From: Kitasatospora aureofaciens | GTDB taxonomy: Bacteria; Actinomycetota; Actinomycetes; Streptomycetales; Streptomycetaceae | Direction: 5' to 3' | DNA length: 64,000 nt | NCBI RefSeq assembly: GCF_019192735.1 | Contig: NZ_JAHTKP010000030.1 | Coordinates: 24,061-88,060 of the forward strand | Shown here: positions 15,954 to 24,699 of the stretch, in pieces | Numbering within the stretch: position 1 is the stretch's first letter | Layout: every line of letters starts with the position of its first letter | Notes under the pieces: generated by a model | Told to the model about the DNA's origin: nothing | Database searches by the model: none | What the model saw: the letters and a program-made list of their open reading frames with translations, nothing else | Program-made: the position numbers and the translations under genes

Positions 15954-17270
15954 CTACCGCGGCAGCCGGTCGGCGGGGGTGGCCTTGCTCGCCCGCACCA
16001 GCGGGCCCCACGCGTCGATCAGCAGTGCGAAGTCCTCGATGTCCGCCTGCGCCTCGTCGAGCAGACGCGCCCGCAGGGGCGCCAGGTGATCGGCGAACTC
16101 GGCGTACTTGCCGCCGAGTTGCCGGTAGCAGTGGTCGAGCGCGGCGAGCCGCCGGTGGTTCTCCGCACGGTCCGTCGCGGCGCTGCGGCGGGCGGAGTCG
16201 GCGATCAGGTCGGCGCGCACGTGGTGGTGCTCGTCGAGCAGGGCGCCGGCGGCGGCCTCCATCTCGGAGTAGACCGGGTAGAGGTAGAGCATGGAGAGCA
16301 GGAACTTGGCGTAGCGCAGCTGGTAGGCGGTGAAGCCGGGGCCGGTGCGCCGTTCCGGGGTGTAGTAGTTGACGATGTGCCGGTTGTGCACGACGCCGGG
16401 CAGGGTGGCGTCGCGGACGAGGTGCAGCAGGAAGTAGTCGCTGCCGATGGTCGCGGTGGCGGGCGGCAACGGGACGCGCTCGTAGACCTCGTGGTCGAGG
16501 GCGACGTTGCACATGTCGATCCGCCAGATGTCCGGGAGGTCGAGGACGGCGCGGTCGCGGGTGAACGGGTCGGTGCCGGCACCTGCAAAGGACTCGGCGG
16601 CGAGCTCGCGCCGCTCCTCCTCGGTGGCGCCGGTGGGCGCCCACAGCCCGACGATCTCGTGGTAGACCGCCGGGTCGAGGTCGCGGATCTCGCCGATGTC
16701 GACGGAGAGTTCACCGACGAAGGAGCCGCCGACGAGCGCGACCGGCTTGTCGGCGTGGGCCGGGTCGAGGGCGCTCTCGGTGACGGCGCCGGCCGCGTCG
16801 ACGGCCCGCCGGCCGAGGGTGGCGAGTTCGTGGTCGACGGGGAACACCGGCTTGCCGTCGAGGAGTTGGTAGTGGCTGTCGGAGTCGCGGCGGTGCACGG
16901 AGGTGCAGCCGAGGGCGGCGGCGATCAGGAACGCGCGGTTGGTGCAGGCGCCGTAGGACACGGCGTCCGGCAGTATGAGGTCCAACAAGCGGTCCGCGCC
17001 GACGAGTTCGGAGCGCGCGATGACGTCCCGCAGGAAGGCCCGCTGGGCGTCCTCGTCGAGGTGGTGGACGAGCACGTCGGCGGTGCCGGGCAGGGCGGCG
17101 ACGGCCTTGGCGTGCTCCTCGTACGCCGGCTCGTCGGCGGAGTCCAGGATCAGCAGGTGCACCTCGGCGTCGAACGTTCGCGCCGCGTGGGCGGCTTCGG
17201 CTCCGATCTCGGCGATCGTCCCGGCGCAGGCCCGGTTGGTCGGCAGGGTCAGGCAGATTCTGCGACGCAC
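15954..17270 (-). CDS. GT-A-like protein, DUF6271-type
   Basis: A 438-residue protein resembling the Streptomyces proteins annotated DUF6271. The N-terminus looks nucleotide-sugar-transferase-like: RRICLTLPTNRACAGTIAEI, LLILDSADEP, a second CTNRAFLIAAAL and a DxD-type motif in HRRDSDSHYQ (residues 129-132), followed by TIGSDYFLLHLV. The helical C-terminal third (HHHVRADLIADS) is not recognised. It starts at GTG 17270, only 2 bp after the oxygenase stop, with GGGAG overlapping that stop. A glycosyltransferase or ligase-like role in the same pathway is plausible, but the family name is from memory. Confidence 0.65.
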   Translation of the reverse strand: MRRRICLTLPTNRACAGTIAEIGAEAAHAARTFDAEVHLLILDSADEPAYEEHAKAVAALPGTADVLVHHLDEDAQRAFLRDVIARSELVGADRLLDLILPDAVSYGACTNRAFLIAAALGCTSVHRRDSDSHYQLLDGKPVFPVDHELATLGRRAVDAAGAVTESALDPAHADKPVALVGGSFVGELSVDIGEIRDLDPAVYHEIVGLWAPTGATEEERRELAAESFAGAGTDPFTRDRAVLDLPDIWRIDMCNVALDHEVYERVPLPPATATIGSDYFLLHLVRDATLPGVVHNRHIVNYYTPERRTGPGFTAYQLRYAKFLLSMLYLYPVYSEMEAAAGALLDEHHHVRADLIADSARRSAATDRAENHRRLAALDHCYRQLGGKYAEFADHLAPLRARLLDEAQADIEDFALLIDAWGPLVRASKATPADRLPR

Positions 17271-17272
17271 CG

Positions 17273-18313
17273 CTACTCCCCCGCCCCGGTGGACCCCTTG
17301 CCGCTCCAGGATGCGAGTCCGAGCAGCTTCTCACCCAACTCCGTGAGCTCGGCGCGCCCGTAGCGCAGCGACTCGTGCCGGGTCGCGTCGCCGACGAGCG
17401 TGCGGTTCCAGTCCGGCGTGCTCAGGGCGCGCCAGGACTCGACGCGCGAGCGGCGGATCCCCTCGGCCTCCTCCAGCGCGGGCATCATCGACAGGTACTG
17501 CACGGCGCGGACGCCGTTCGCCGAGGTGTTGCGCTCGACGCCGTGGGCGAGCAGGCCGTTCCAGATCAGCAGGTCGCCGGCCTTCAACTCGGGCCGTACG
17601 ACCGGGAACTCTCCCCGGTCGACGTTCGGCCGGATCGGGTCGCGGTCGCCGGGCTGGGCGGCCTGCCACTGGTTGAACCGCCGGAAGAGTTCCGGGTTGC
17701 ACTGGAAGCCGCCGTGGCCGGGCTGGGTGTCGTTGAGCGCGATGATGCCCTGGACGCGCTGGGGCAGCATGCCGAGCGTGGTGTCGACGTCCCAGTGCAG
17801 CTCGATGTCGAAGCCCTTGTCGGTGGGCTCGATGTGCGCGCGGTCGCGGTTGCGGACGTTGGGCGGGTTGAGGTTGAGCCGGTCCAGGGTGACCCACAGT
17901 TCCTCGCAGTCCCACACGTCCACGAAGGCGTCGTAGACCCGCCGGGTCTGCCGGCTGTCCCAGATCAGCTGGTGGTGGTAGGCCTCGACGAACCCGTAGA
18001 TGTGCAGGTGCTGGTCGAGTTCGTCGCGGAACTCCCGCTCCTGGTACCAGTCTTCGGGGCGGTCGGGGGACAGACCCTGGAAGTCCCAGGTGAAGTCGAG
18101 CAGGCGCTTGGCCGCCCCGGCCGGGATCGCCTCTTTCACGACGACGTAGCCGTAGGTCTGCCAGAACGCGTAGTCCTCCTCGGACAGCACGCGCAGCGGC
18201 CGCGTCTTGCGGATGTCCCGCAGCGCGGTCTGCGCGAGGTAGGCCTCCCCGTCGGCGCTGAAGTAGGGACGGTCCGAGGCGGCCCGATGCAGATATCCGT
18301 CAGGGGTCGACAT
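17273..18313 (-). CDS. Phytanoyl-CoA dioxygenase (PhyH) family Fe(II)/2OG oxygenase
   Basis: A 346-residue non-haem iron oxygenase. The iron-binding facial triad is His173 and Asp175 in ELHWDVDTTLG and the distal His257 in NGLLAHGVERNTS; arginines after it can bind 2-oxoglutarate. N-terminal elements FWQTYGYVVVKEAIP and RLLDFTWDF fit PhyH proteins. ATG 18313 is preferred (GGAG ten nt upstream); the frame also has a TTG six bases earlier. It is the first gene of the five-gene operon, so hydroxylation or desaturation of the amino-acid precursor may be the first or a tailoring step. The substrate is unknown. Confidence 0.88.
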   Translation of the reverse strand: MSTPDGYLHRAASDRPYFSADGEAYLAQTALRDIRKTRPLRVLSEEDYAFWQTYGYVVVKEAIPAGAAKRLLDFTWDFQGLSPDRPEDWYQEREFRDELDQHLHIYGFVEAYHHQLIWDSRQTRRVYDAFVDVWDCEELWVTLDRLNLNPPNVRNRDRAHIEPTDKGFDIELHWDVDTTLGMLPQRVQGIIALNDTQPGHGGFQCNPELFRRFNQWQAAQPGDRDPIRPNVDRGEFPVVRPELKAGDLLIWNGLLAHGVERNTSANGVRAVQYLSMMPALEEAEGIRRSRVESWRALSTPDWNRTLVGDATRHESLRYGRAELTELGEKLLGLASWSGKGSTGAGE

Positions 18314-18650
18314 GAACAAGTCACTCCATGGTTCGCATTCGACACAGTGCTTCCTTGACGTACAGTGCGGGCACGACGAGCTGCCGGATCGTCACCGATC
18401 GCGTGGGGAAATCAGCCCGCGGAGCGCATGCCCCTCCGCATGCGCTCGACCCTGCCGCGGCCCGGGCCATGGAACTCTCGCCAGGTCGCGCGGCCAACTC
18501 GCCCGCCCGGCAAGGCCTCTCACCCTGCCTCGGTCCTCGCCGGATGGCGTTCCCCCTACGGTGGACTAGACCAACTAATGGTGTCAACCCTCGTCCCCCG
18601 GTTACCAATAGGGAATTCGGCGCAGCTCAGGGGCACCGCCGGGCTCGCTT
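18314..18650. other. Intergenic region upstream of the five-gene operon
   Basis: No convincing gene was found here. On the minus strand TTGACA at 18588-18583 could be a -35 element, but no good -10 follows at the right distance. A near-palindrome, TGGTCTAGTCCA (read on the minus strand, about 18563-18574), lies just downstream of it and could be an operator. The operon promoter should be in this region. Confidence 0.4.
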
Positions 18651-18701
18651 TATGTTTCGCCAACTGACATAAGCGCGGGTATGTTTCGGGAATTGACATA
18701 A
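18651..18701. promoter_or_regulatory. Two 22-bp direct repeats with palindromic ends
   Basis: Two copies of TATGTTTCG-N2-AA-N-TGACATAA occupy 18651-18672 and 18680-18701 (29 bp from start to start). They differ at only three central positions. Each copy starts TATGT and ends ACATA, so each is itself an inverted repeat. Such phased repeats are typical of regulator binding sites. They lie between the radical SAM gene and the five-gene operon, 338 bp upstream of the latter. Confidence 0.7.
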
Positions 18702-18706
18702 CAAGA

Positions 18707-18734
18707 GCCGCCCGAGGCCGAAGCCTCGGGCGGC
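18707..18734 (-). terminator. Hairpin terminator downstream of the radical SAM gene
   Basis: A perfect 12-bp stem, GCCGCCCGAGGC (18707-18718) pairing with 18723-18734, closed by a CGAA tetraloop. On the minus strand it lies 86 bp after the radical SAM stop and is followed by TTGTTATG. Confidence 0.8.
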
Positions 18735-18819
18735 CGAGTGTGCCGACAGGGTCGATCAGGAGTGAACCGCCGGAGCGGCCACGTCCGTTGTCCCGGACGT
18801 GGAGACTGTGAGAGAGCGG

Positions 18820-20142
18820 TCAGCTCGGCAGCGAGTCCATGAAAGAGCTCACCGAGAACACCGCCTTCCCCGGCCCCGCCGGCCCGTACCCGGGCGGGGA
18901 GGAGAGGCCGAACTCCTCCAGCGTCGCCCGGTAGGTCTGCAGCAGCCGGATGTGGTACTCCAGCGGCGCGCCCAGCGGATTGGCCTTCCCCAGCGGGGTG
19001 GTGGGCTCCGGGCACCAGGTGGTGAAGCGCGGCACCACACCGTGCGACATGAAGAACCGCAGGCCCTCCCGGGTGGAGGCGATGGCCTCGTCCACGGTCG
19101 TGAAGCCGAACGGCTGCGCCATCTCGATGCCCGCCACGAAGTTGGGGATCACGTTCGACGGGCCGAACACCTCGGCCGAGTCGAGGATCCGCCGGTGCCA
19201 CTCGTCCCGGCCGACGTAGCGCTCCTTGCCCGGGCAGTGCAGCTCGAACAGCCGCTTGTCCCAGACCTCGAAGTTGGGGTGGTAGATCCGCACGCCGTAG
19301 TCGTGGAACCGCTGCACGTCCTCGCGCGGCAGCGCCTGCGCCACCACCTTGCCGATCCACCGGCCCGGGAAGCGCTCCTCGATGGCCTTGGCGTACTGGC
19401 CGTAGAAGTCCGCTTCCGCCCTGCCGCCGACGTGCGAGGTGATCGAGCCGCCGGTGAGCGTGTACGCCTGCGAGGTGCGGGCCGGGTCGTGGCGGTCGAT
19501 CAGCTCCAGCGCCTCCAGCACCTCCTCCACCGGCTTGACGCCCGTGTACGGCCGGCCGGCCGCCTTGTGCTGGCGCCAGTTGTGGTTGATGTCGCAGAAC
19601 TGGCACTCCTCCTTGGCGCCGAAGTACTGGCACACCCGGAAGACCGTCAGGTAGATCAGGTAGCCCCACTGGATCGTCGGCGCGACCTCCATCACCGACT
19701 TCCCGTTGGCCAGCGTGTGCCGGTAGTAGTCCGGCATCGGCGGCAGGCCCACGTCCGCGATCCGCGCGCCGTCCAGGTAGAGGCCGAGCGTGCCGTCCTC
19801 GCCGGCTCGCACCCGGTACGGCGCGTCGGGGTTCACCCGCACCGACACCACCGTGCGGCGCAGCCCGTACGGGCCGCCGGTCAGCACGATCTCCTCCGGC
19901 GGCCGGTTGAGCGCGGCGGCGCCCAGCTCGGGCAGGGTGCGGTGGTCGAAGGAGAAGATGAAGTACGACTTGGGCTTGACCTCCCCCTCCCCCGCGCCGC
20001 CGCTGCCGCTGAGCGCCGACTCGTCGAAGGCCATGCCGCCGCGCAGCAGGTCCTCCTTGATCACCGCCTCCCGGGGCACCTCCGGGAACCGCTCCATCAG
20101 GTCCTCGACGAGCGCCGTCCGGCTCCGACCCTGGCTTTCCAT
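18820..20142 (-). CDS. Radical SAM protein with Cx8Cx2C cluster motif
   Basis: A 440-residue protein started at ATG 20142 (MESQGRSRTALVEDLMERFP), preceded by GGGAGGG; the longer frame adds unsupported sequence. The iron-sulfur motif is RVCQYFGAKEECQFCDIN: Cys171, Cys180 and Cys183, an expanded Cx8Cx2C instead of the usual CxxxCxxC. AYTLTGGSIT is the SAM-binding GGE-like region. N-terminal ~130 residues lead into this core without a recognised domain. A SAM-derived radical reaction is expected; the substrate is unknown. It is alone in its unit, ends before a strong hairpin and is divergent from the FUSC gene. Confidence 0.88.
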   Translation of the reverse strand: MESQGRSRTALVEDLMERFPEVPREAVIKEDLLRGGMAFDESALSGSGGAGEGEVKPKSYFIFSFDHRTLPELGAAALNRPPEEIVLTGGPYGLRRTVVSVRVNPDAPYRVRAGEDGTLGLYLDGARIADVGLPPMPDYYRHTLANGKSVMEVAPTIQWGYLIYLTVFRVCQYFGAKEECQFCDINHNWRQHKAAGRPYTGVKPVEEVLEALELIDRHDPARTSQAYTLTGGSITSHVGGRAEADFYGQYAKAIEERFPGRWIGKVVAQALPREDVQRFHDYGVRIYHPNFEVWDKRLFELHCPGKERYVGRDEWHRRILDSAEVFGPSNVIPNFVAGIEMAQPFGFTTVDEAIASTREGLRFFMSHGVVPRFTTWCPEPTTPLGKANPLGAPLEYHIRLLQTYRATLEEFGLSSPPGYGPAGPGKAVFSVSSFMDSLPS

Positions 20143-20320
20143 CCGCTGTACATCCCTCCCGGCCCCGTGCCACCACAGGACGGCGAAGATCATCCCCCGC
20201 ACATCCTGGTGACCCGCTGCCGTGCCGTGCCTCGGTCTGCAGTCGTTCACACGCTACGACTTCTGACGTAGGCACCTGCCACCGGGAGCCGCTGCCGCCG
20301 CCCCGCCGTACGTTGGCCGT

Positions 20321-22279
20321 ATGGCACGCCGCTCCCGAGCCGCCGCCCGGCTCGCCCCGCCCAGCTGGCTGACCGAGAGCCTGCGGCCCAAGGCCGCGCC
20401 GATCCCGTGGGCGGCGGTGGCCCGGGCCTCGGTGGCGCTCGCCGCGCCGCTCGCCGTCGGGACGGCCACCGGGCGGCCCGGGTACGGCGCGCTGGTGTCG
20501 ATGGGCGCGCTGTCCGGCGTCATCGGGGACACCGCGGACGCCTACCGGATGCGGGTGTTCAACATCGCGGTGCCGCAGCTGTTCGGCGCCCTCGGGGTGC
20601 TGCTCGGCAGCCTGGTGCACGGCGCGGGCTGGACGGCCGTCGCCCTGCTGACGCTGATCGCGCTGGTCTCCGGCATGATCTCGTCGATCGGCGCGGTCGC
20701 CTCGGTGTCCGGGCTGCTCCTGCTGCTGAACGCGGTGGTCGGCGCGGGCCTGCCGCTGCCGTCGCCCTGGTGGCTGCCGCCACTGCTGCTCCTTACCGGC
20801 GGCGGGGTGGTGCTCGTCCTCGCCCTGCTCGCCTGGCCGCTGCGCGGCGGCACGCCCGAGCGCGCGGTCGTCGCCGGGACGTACCGGGCGGTCGCCGACC
20901 TGCTGGAGGCCGCCGGCTCGCCCGGCTACGACGGCGCGCGGCAGGCCCTCACCCAGTCCCTCAACCAGTCGTACGACCTGCTGCTCGCCCGGCGGGCGCG
21001 GCGGCACGGACGCTCGCGCAGCCTCGTCCGGCTGCTCGCCCAGCTCAACGCCGTGATCCCGGTGGTCGAGGCGGCCTCGGCAGCGCAGCTGCGCCCGAGC
21101 TCGTACGGCCCGCTGCCGGCCGCGTACCCGGCGGCGGTGCGGCAGCTGGCGGACGCCGTCGAGCAGAGCCGCACCGGGCCCGTCCCCGCACCCGCCCTGC
21201 CGGAGCCCGCCGGGCCGTCCACCCGCGCGCTGGACGAGGCGATCGGGCACGCGGCCGACGTCGTGCACGAGGCCGAGCCGGACCCGTACGCCGCCGCCGA
21301 CCGGCTCGGCCACCCCGCCGCGCTGCGCGACCGGGCCGGACGGGCGGCGCGGGCGCTGCTGCTGTCCGGGGCGTCCTGGCGGTACGGGCTGCGGCTGGCG
21401 CTGTGCATCGGCCTCGCACAGGTGCTGGTGTCGGTGATCCCGGTGCCCCGCTCGTACTGGGTGGCGCTCACCGTGACCTTCGTGATGAAACCCGACTTCG
21501 GCTCGGTGTTCTCCCGGGCGGTGCTGCGCGCGCTCGGCACGGCGGCCGGGCTGTTGATCGCCATCCCGGTGCTGGCCGAGGTGCCGCACGGGTGGTGGGA
21601 CGTGCCGGTGATGGCGGCGCTGGCGACGCTGATCCCGGCGCTGTCGGCCAAGGGGTACGCCTTCCAGACGGCGGCGATCACGCCGGTGATCCTGCTGCTG
21701 TCCGACCTGCTCAACCACCAGGGCTTCCACCTCGTGGCACCGCGGCTGTACGACTCGCTGATCGGCTGCGGGATCTCGCTGCTGGCCGGCTACCTGCTGT
21801 GGCCGGAGTCCTGGCACACCCGGATCGGGGACCGGCTGGCCGACGCCGTCGCGGACACCGCCTCGTACGTCTCGCTCGCGTTCACCACGGGCCCGGGCCG
21901 GGACCAGCCCGCCCGGGCCCGCTACCGGCGGCGGCTCTTCCGGGACCTGGCCGCCGTCCGCAGCGAGTTCCAGCGGGCGCTCACCGAGCCGCCGCCGGTC
22001 GGCGCCCGGGCGCAGGCGTGGTGGCCGCTGGTGATCGCGGTCGAGCGGATCGTCGACACCACGACCGCCACCCGGGTACGGGTCGAGCACGGCGCGCCGG
22101 TACCGTCCGCGGCCGAGGTCGGCGCGGTCGCGCGCGAGCTGACCGACCTCGCCGAGGCCCTGCGGACGGGCGAGGCGCTGCCCGAGCCGCCCGAGGACGT
22201 GCTCACCCCCGACTGCGCACTGGCCCGGCTGCACCACGAGGTCCACGCTGCCCGGTCCATCGCGGCACTCCGGCCTTAG
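20321..22279 (+). CDS. FUSC-family inner-membrane protein
   Basis: A 652-residue membrane protein with two blocks of hydrophobic helices. The first (about residues 30-175) contains RPGYGALVSMGALSGVIGDT and the second (about 345-500) contains RYGLRLALCIGLAQVLVSVI and SYWVALTVTFVMKPDFGSVF, the FUSC signature. Soluble regions follow each block. Relatives include aromatic-acid efflux (AaeB-like) and fusaric-acid resistance proteins, so export of an aromatic or phenolic compound is the usual hypothesis. The ATG lies 70 bp from the end of the divergent gene. It ends 6 bp before the convergent amidase stop. Confidence 0.9.
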   Translation: MARRSRAAARLAPPSWLTESLRPKAAPIPWAAVARASVALAAPLAVGTATGRPGYGALVSMGALSGVIGDTADAYRMRVFNIAVPQLFGALGVLLGSLVHGAGWTAVALLTLIALVSGMISSIGAVASVSGLLLLLNAVVGAGLPLPSPWWLPPLLLLTGGGVVLVLALLAWPLRGGTPERAVVAGTYRAVADLLEAAGSPGYDGARQALTQSLNQSYDLLLARRARRHGRSRSLVRLLAQLNAVIPVVEAASAAQLRPSSYGPLPAAYPAAVRQLADAVEQSRTGPVPAPALPEPAGPSTRALDEAIGHAADVVHEAEPDPYAAADRLGHPAALRDRAGRAARALLLSGASWRYGLRLALCIGLAQVLVSVIPVPRSYWVALTVTFVMKPDFGSVFSRAVLRALGTAAGLLIAIPVLAEVPHGWWDVPVMAALATLIPALSAKGYAFQTAAITPVILLLSDLLNHQGFHLVAPRLYDSLIGCGISLLAGYLLWPESWHTRIGDRLADAVADTASYVSLAFTTGPGRDQPARARYRRRLFRDLAAVRSEFQRALTEPPPVGARAQAWWPLVIAVERIVDTTTATRVRVEHGAPVPSAAEVGAVARELTDLAEALRTGEALPEPPEDVLTPDCALARLHHEVHAARSIAALRP

Positions 22280-22285
22280 AGACCG

Positions 22286-23689
22286 TCAGTCCTGAATGCG
22301 CCGCCAGGGCCGGTCCGCCTCCAGCGCGAACGCCAGCTCCAGCAGCAGGCGCTCCTGCCCGTGAGCGGCCGAGAGGTGCACGCCGATCGGCAGGTCGTTC
22401 GCCGCCGCCCCGGCGGGCAGCGCGATGCCGGGGCCGCCGGTCACGTTGTTGACCGGGGTGAAGGCGACGTAGCGCAGCAGCCGCTCGATCAGCTCGTCGA
22501 AGGCCACGTTCGGGCTCAGGTGCCCGATCGGCGGGGCGACGTGGGCGAGCACCGGGGAGAGGATCACGTCGTGCGTGCGGAAGATCCCCGCGTACGCGGC
22601 CTCGGCCTGGCGCAGGCGGCGCAGCATGCCCGGGGTGCGCCGGAACTCACTCCGGTAGCGGCGGCGCAGACCGGTGGTCAGGCCGTCCAGGTCCCGGGTG
22701 CGGAAGCTCGGGTCCAGCAGGAACTTGCCGGTGAGGGCGATCACCCAGGCGATGTAGCCCCAGTACGAGACGAAGTCGCGGGAGAAGTCCTCGCCGAACG
22801 GCAGGGTGGCGGGCTCGACCCGGTGGCCGAGCGCCTCCAGCCGGGCGGCGGTCTCCTCGACCACCCGGCGGGTCTGCTCGTCGGTCTTGGCGATCGGCGA
22901 GTCCACCACGAGGCCGATCCGCAGCTTCCGCTCCCCCGGGCCCTCGACCAGGCCGAGCGGCGGCAGGTCCGGGTTGCGGTGGTGGCGCTCGGCGGCGGCG
23001 AAGAAGGCGGCGGTGTCGCGGACGGACCGGGTCAGCACGCCGTCGGTGACGATGTCGATCGGCAGCTTGCCGCCCTGCGCGTTGGTGACCAGCCGGCCCC
23101 GGGTGGGCTTGAGGCCGATCAGGCCGCAGCAGGCGGCCGGGATGCGGATCGACCCGCCGCCGTCGTTGGCGTGCGCGATCGGCACCACGCCGGAGGCGAC
23201 CAGCGCCGCCGCGCCGCCGGAGGAGGCGCCGGGCGAGTGCGAGGGCTTCCACGGGTTGCGCACCGGCTGGGCGGTGGCGAACTCGGTGGAGGCGTTGAGG
23301 CCGAACTCGGGCAGCCGGGTCTTGCCGAGCACGGCGAGGCCGGTGGCGAGGAACTGGTCGGTGAAGCGCGCGTTGCGCCGGGCCGGGCGAGCCCGGTACG
23401 CGTCGCTGCCCATCGCGGTCGGCAGGCCGCGCAGGTCGACGTTGTCCTTGAGGTAGGTCGGGACGCCCCACAGCGGGCCGCCGATGCCCTCCCGGCTGAT
23501 CTGCGGCCGGTCGTACGAGGCGTGGGCGACGGGCAGCAGCGTGTCGTCGATCCGCGCGGCGCGGGCGACGGCCGCCGCGACCAGCTCCCGGGGGTTGACC
23601 TCGCCGTCGCGCACGAGGGCGGCCAGCGCCACCGCGTCGTGCTCGCCGAGGGCGTCGTTGGTGAACGCGTGGGTCCGCTCGTCGGCCAT
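22286..23689 (-). CDS. Amidase (amidase signature family)
   Basis: A 467-residue amidase signature enzyme started at ATG 23689 with GGGGAG upstream. The Ser-cisSer-Lys catalytic triad is visible: Lys in WGVPTYLKDNVD, the cis-Ser/Gly-rich loop PGASSGGAAALVASG and the nucleophile region NDGGGSIRIPAACCGLIGLK. The C-terminal substrate region ends with TPVNNVTGGPGIALPAGAAA. It hydrolyses a carboxylic amide, but side-chain specificity cannot be read. It belongs to the actinobacterial amidase group used in peptide or nitrile catabolism. Not GatA: there is no gatB or gatC nearby. Confidence 0.93.
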   Translation of the reverse strand: MADERTHAFTNDALGEHDAVALAALVRDGEVNPRELVAAAVARAARIDDTLLPVAHASYDRPQISREGIGGPLWGVPTYLKDNVDLRGLPTAMGSDAYRARPARRNARFTDQFLATGLAVLGKTRLPEFGLNASTEFATAQPVRNPWKPSHSPGASSGGAAALVASGVVPIAHANDGGGSIRIPAACCGLIGLKPTRGRLVTNAQGGKLPIDIVTDGVLTRSVRDTAAFFAAAERHHRNPDLPPLGLVEGPGERKLRIGLVVDSPIAKTDEQTRRVVEETAARLEALGHRVEPATLPFGEDFSRDFVSYWGYIAWVIALTGKFLLDPSFRTRDLDGLTTGLRRRYRSEFRRTPGMLRRLRQAEAAYAGIFRTHDVILSPVLAHVAPPIGHLSPNVAFDELIERLLRYVAFTPVNNVTGGPGIALPAGAAANDLPIGVHLSAAHGQERLLLELAFALEADRPWRRIQD

Positions 23690-23843
23690 CCCAACTCCCC
23701 ATTCCCTACTGACCGGTAATCTCGCAAGAGCTTCGCAGTCTAGGCGCGCGACGCCGCCCACGGGTACCCCTCGCCGCGCGACGCGGCCCCAGGTCACACC
23801 AACAGCCGGACAGCGCACGGACGTTCGGCATACGCCCCGGCGT

Positions 23844-23945
23844 TCACCCACCCGCCGCCCGGCGGCCGTTTCGCCAACCACCGCCGGGGAAGCTGCCGAT
23901 CACCAACCCCACACCCAAGGTGACGCCCGTGCCCACCCAGTACAC
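23844..23945 (-). CDS. Possible 33-residue small membrane protein
   Basis: A short frame from GTG 23945 with GGAG placed 7 nt upstream. It encodes YWVGTGVTLGVGLVIGSFPG followed by a basic Gly/Arg tail, i.e. one Gly-rich hydrophobic segment. It lies in the 302-bp gap between the amidase start and the YetF-like gene end, in the same direction. No homologue is recognised; it may be a remnant or chance. Confidence 0.25.
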   Translation of the reverse strand: MYWVGTGVTLGVGLVIGSFPGGGWRNGRRAAGG

Positions 23946-23991
23946 CTCGGAGCTCCGGGATTCCGCGCCGCCGCACCGACCCCCCCGCCGG

Positions 23992-24579
23992 CTAGCGCGG
24001 CGGCTCGGTGCGGCGGTCGGCGGCGAGGGTGGTGAGGAGGTGCTCGATGGCGTCGAGGCGGCGCCGGAGGTCCTCGACGTCGCCGCGGGTGGCGCTCTGT
24101 TCGGCGGGCTTGAGGGTGACCAGGAGCTGGCCGTCGGGCTCCAGGCGGGCGCGGGCGACGTCGCTGACGTTGTCGCCGTTCTGGAGGCGGATGGCGTGCT
24201 CCAGCTCCGACGGGCGCAGCGCGAGGCTGTGCAGGGCGCCGGGGACGAGCGTGCCGTCCCGTACGACCGTGGTGGGCGTGCCCTCCAGCAGCCGGGCGGC
24301 ACGCGGGTCGCGGGCGAGCCAGCGGGTGACGGCGGAGTTCACCGCGATCAGGGTGACGGCCCCGATGGCGCCACCGAGCAGGCTGTTGTCGTTGCCGATG
24401 ATCGCGTTCTGCACGACGTTGGACAGCAGGAAGACGACCACCATGTCGAAGGTGTTCAGGCCCGCGAGCCCGCGTTTCCCGGCGATCCGGAAGAGGACCA
24501 GGATCAGGGCGTAGACCGCGATCGTGCGGAGGATCTTCTCCACGATCGGAATCTGGACGATCACCAGGTCGTGCCACAT
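23992..24579 (-). CDS. DUF421/YetF-family membrane protein
   Basis: A 195-residue protein with an N-terminal membrane domain (about three helices, residues 10-85: LRTIAVYALILVLFRIAGKR, FDMVVVFLLSNVVQNAII, LLGGAIGAVTLIAVNSAV) and a soluble C-terminal DUF421 domain (LEGTPTTVVRDGTLVPGALH, ELEHAIRLQNGDNVSDVARA). The KRG..LNTFDMV motif is characteristic. The C-terminal ~30 residues form a predicted helix rich in Arg/Glu. Members are of unknown function, with links to spore germination or stress. It appears monocistronic. Confidence 0.88.
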   Translation of the reverse strand: MWHDLVIVQIPIVEKILRTIAVYALILVLFRIAGKRGLAGLNTFDMVVVFLLSNVVQNAIIGNDNSLLGGAIGAVTLIAVNSAVTRWLARDPRAARLLEGTPTTVVRDGTLVPGALHSLALRPSELEHAIRLQNGDNVSDVARARLEPDGQLLVTLKPAEQSATRGDVEDLRRRLDAIEHLLTTLAADRRTEPPR

Positions 24580-24699
24580 GGCCGCTCCTCCTGCCCCTCG
24601 ACTCCTGCCCCTCGACTCCTGCCCCTCGACCGGCCGGGGCGGGAGAGCCCGGGGACCGACGGTACGCGCCCCGCCGGGCCCCCGGCCAGCACCTGGGCG

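Noticed and set aside
18650..22246. 1198-residue minus-strand open frame
   Set aside because: It is the low-complexity antisense shadow of the FUSC gene and part of the radical SAM gene, both with clear domain matches.
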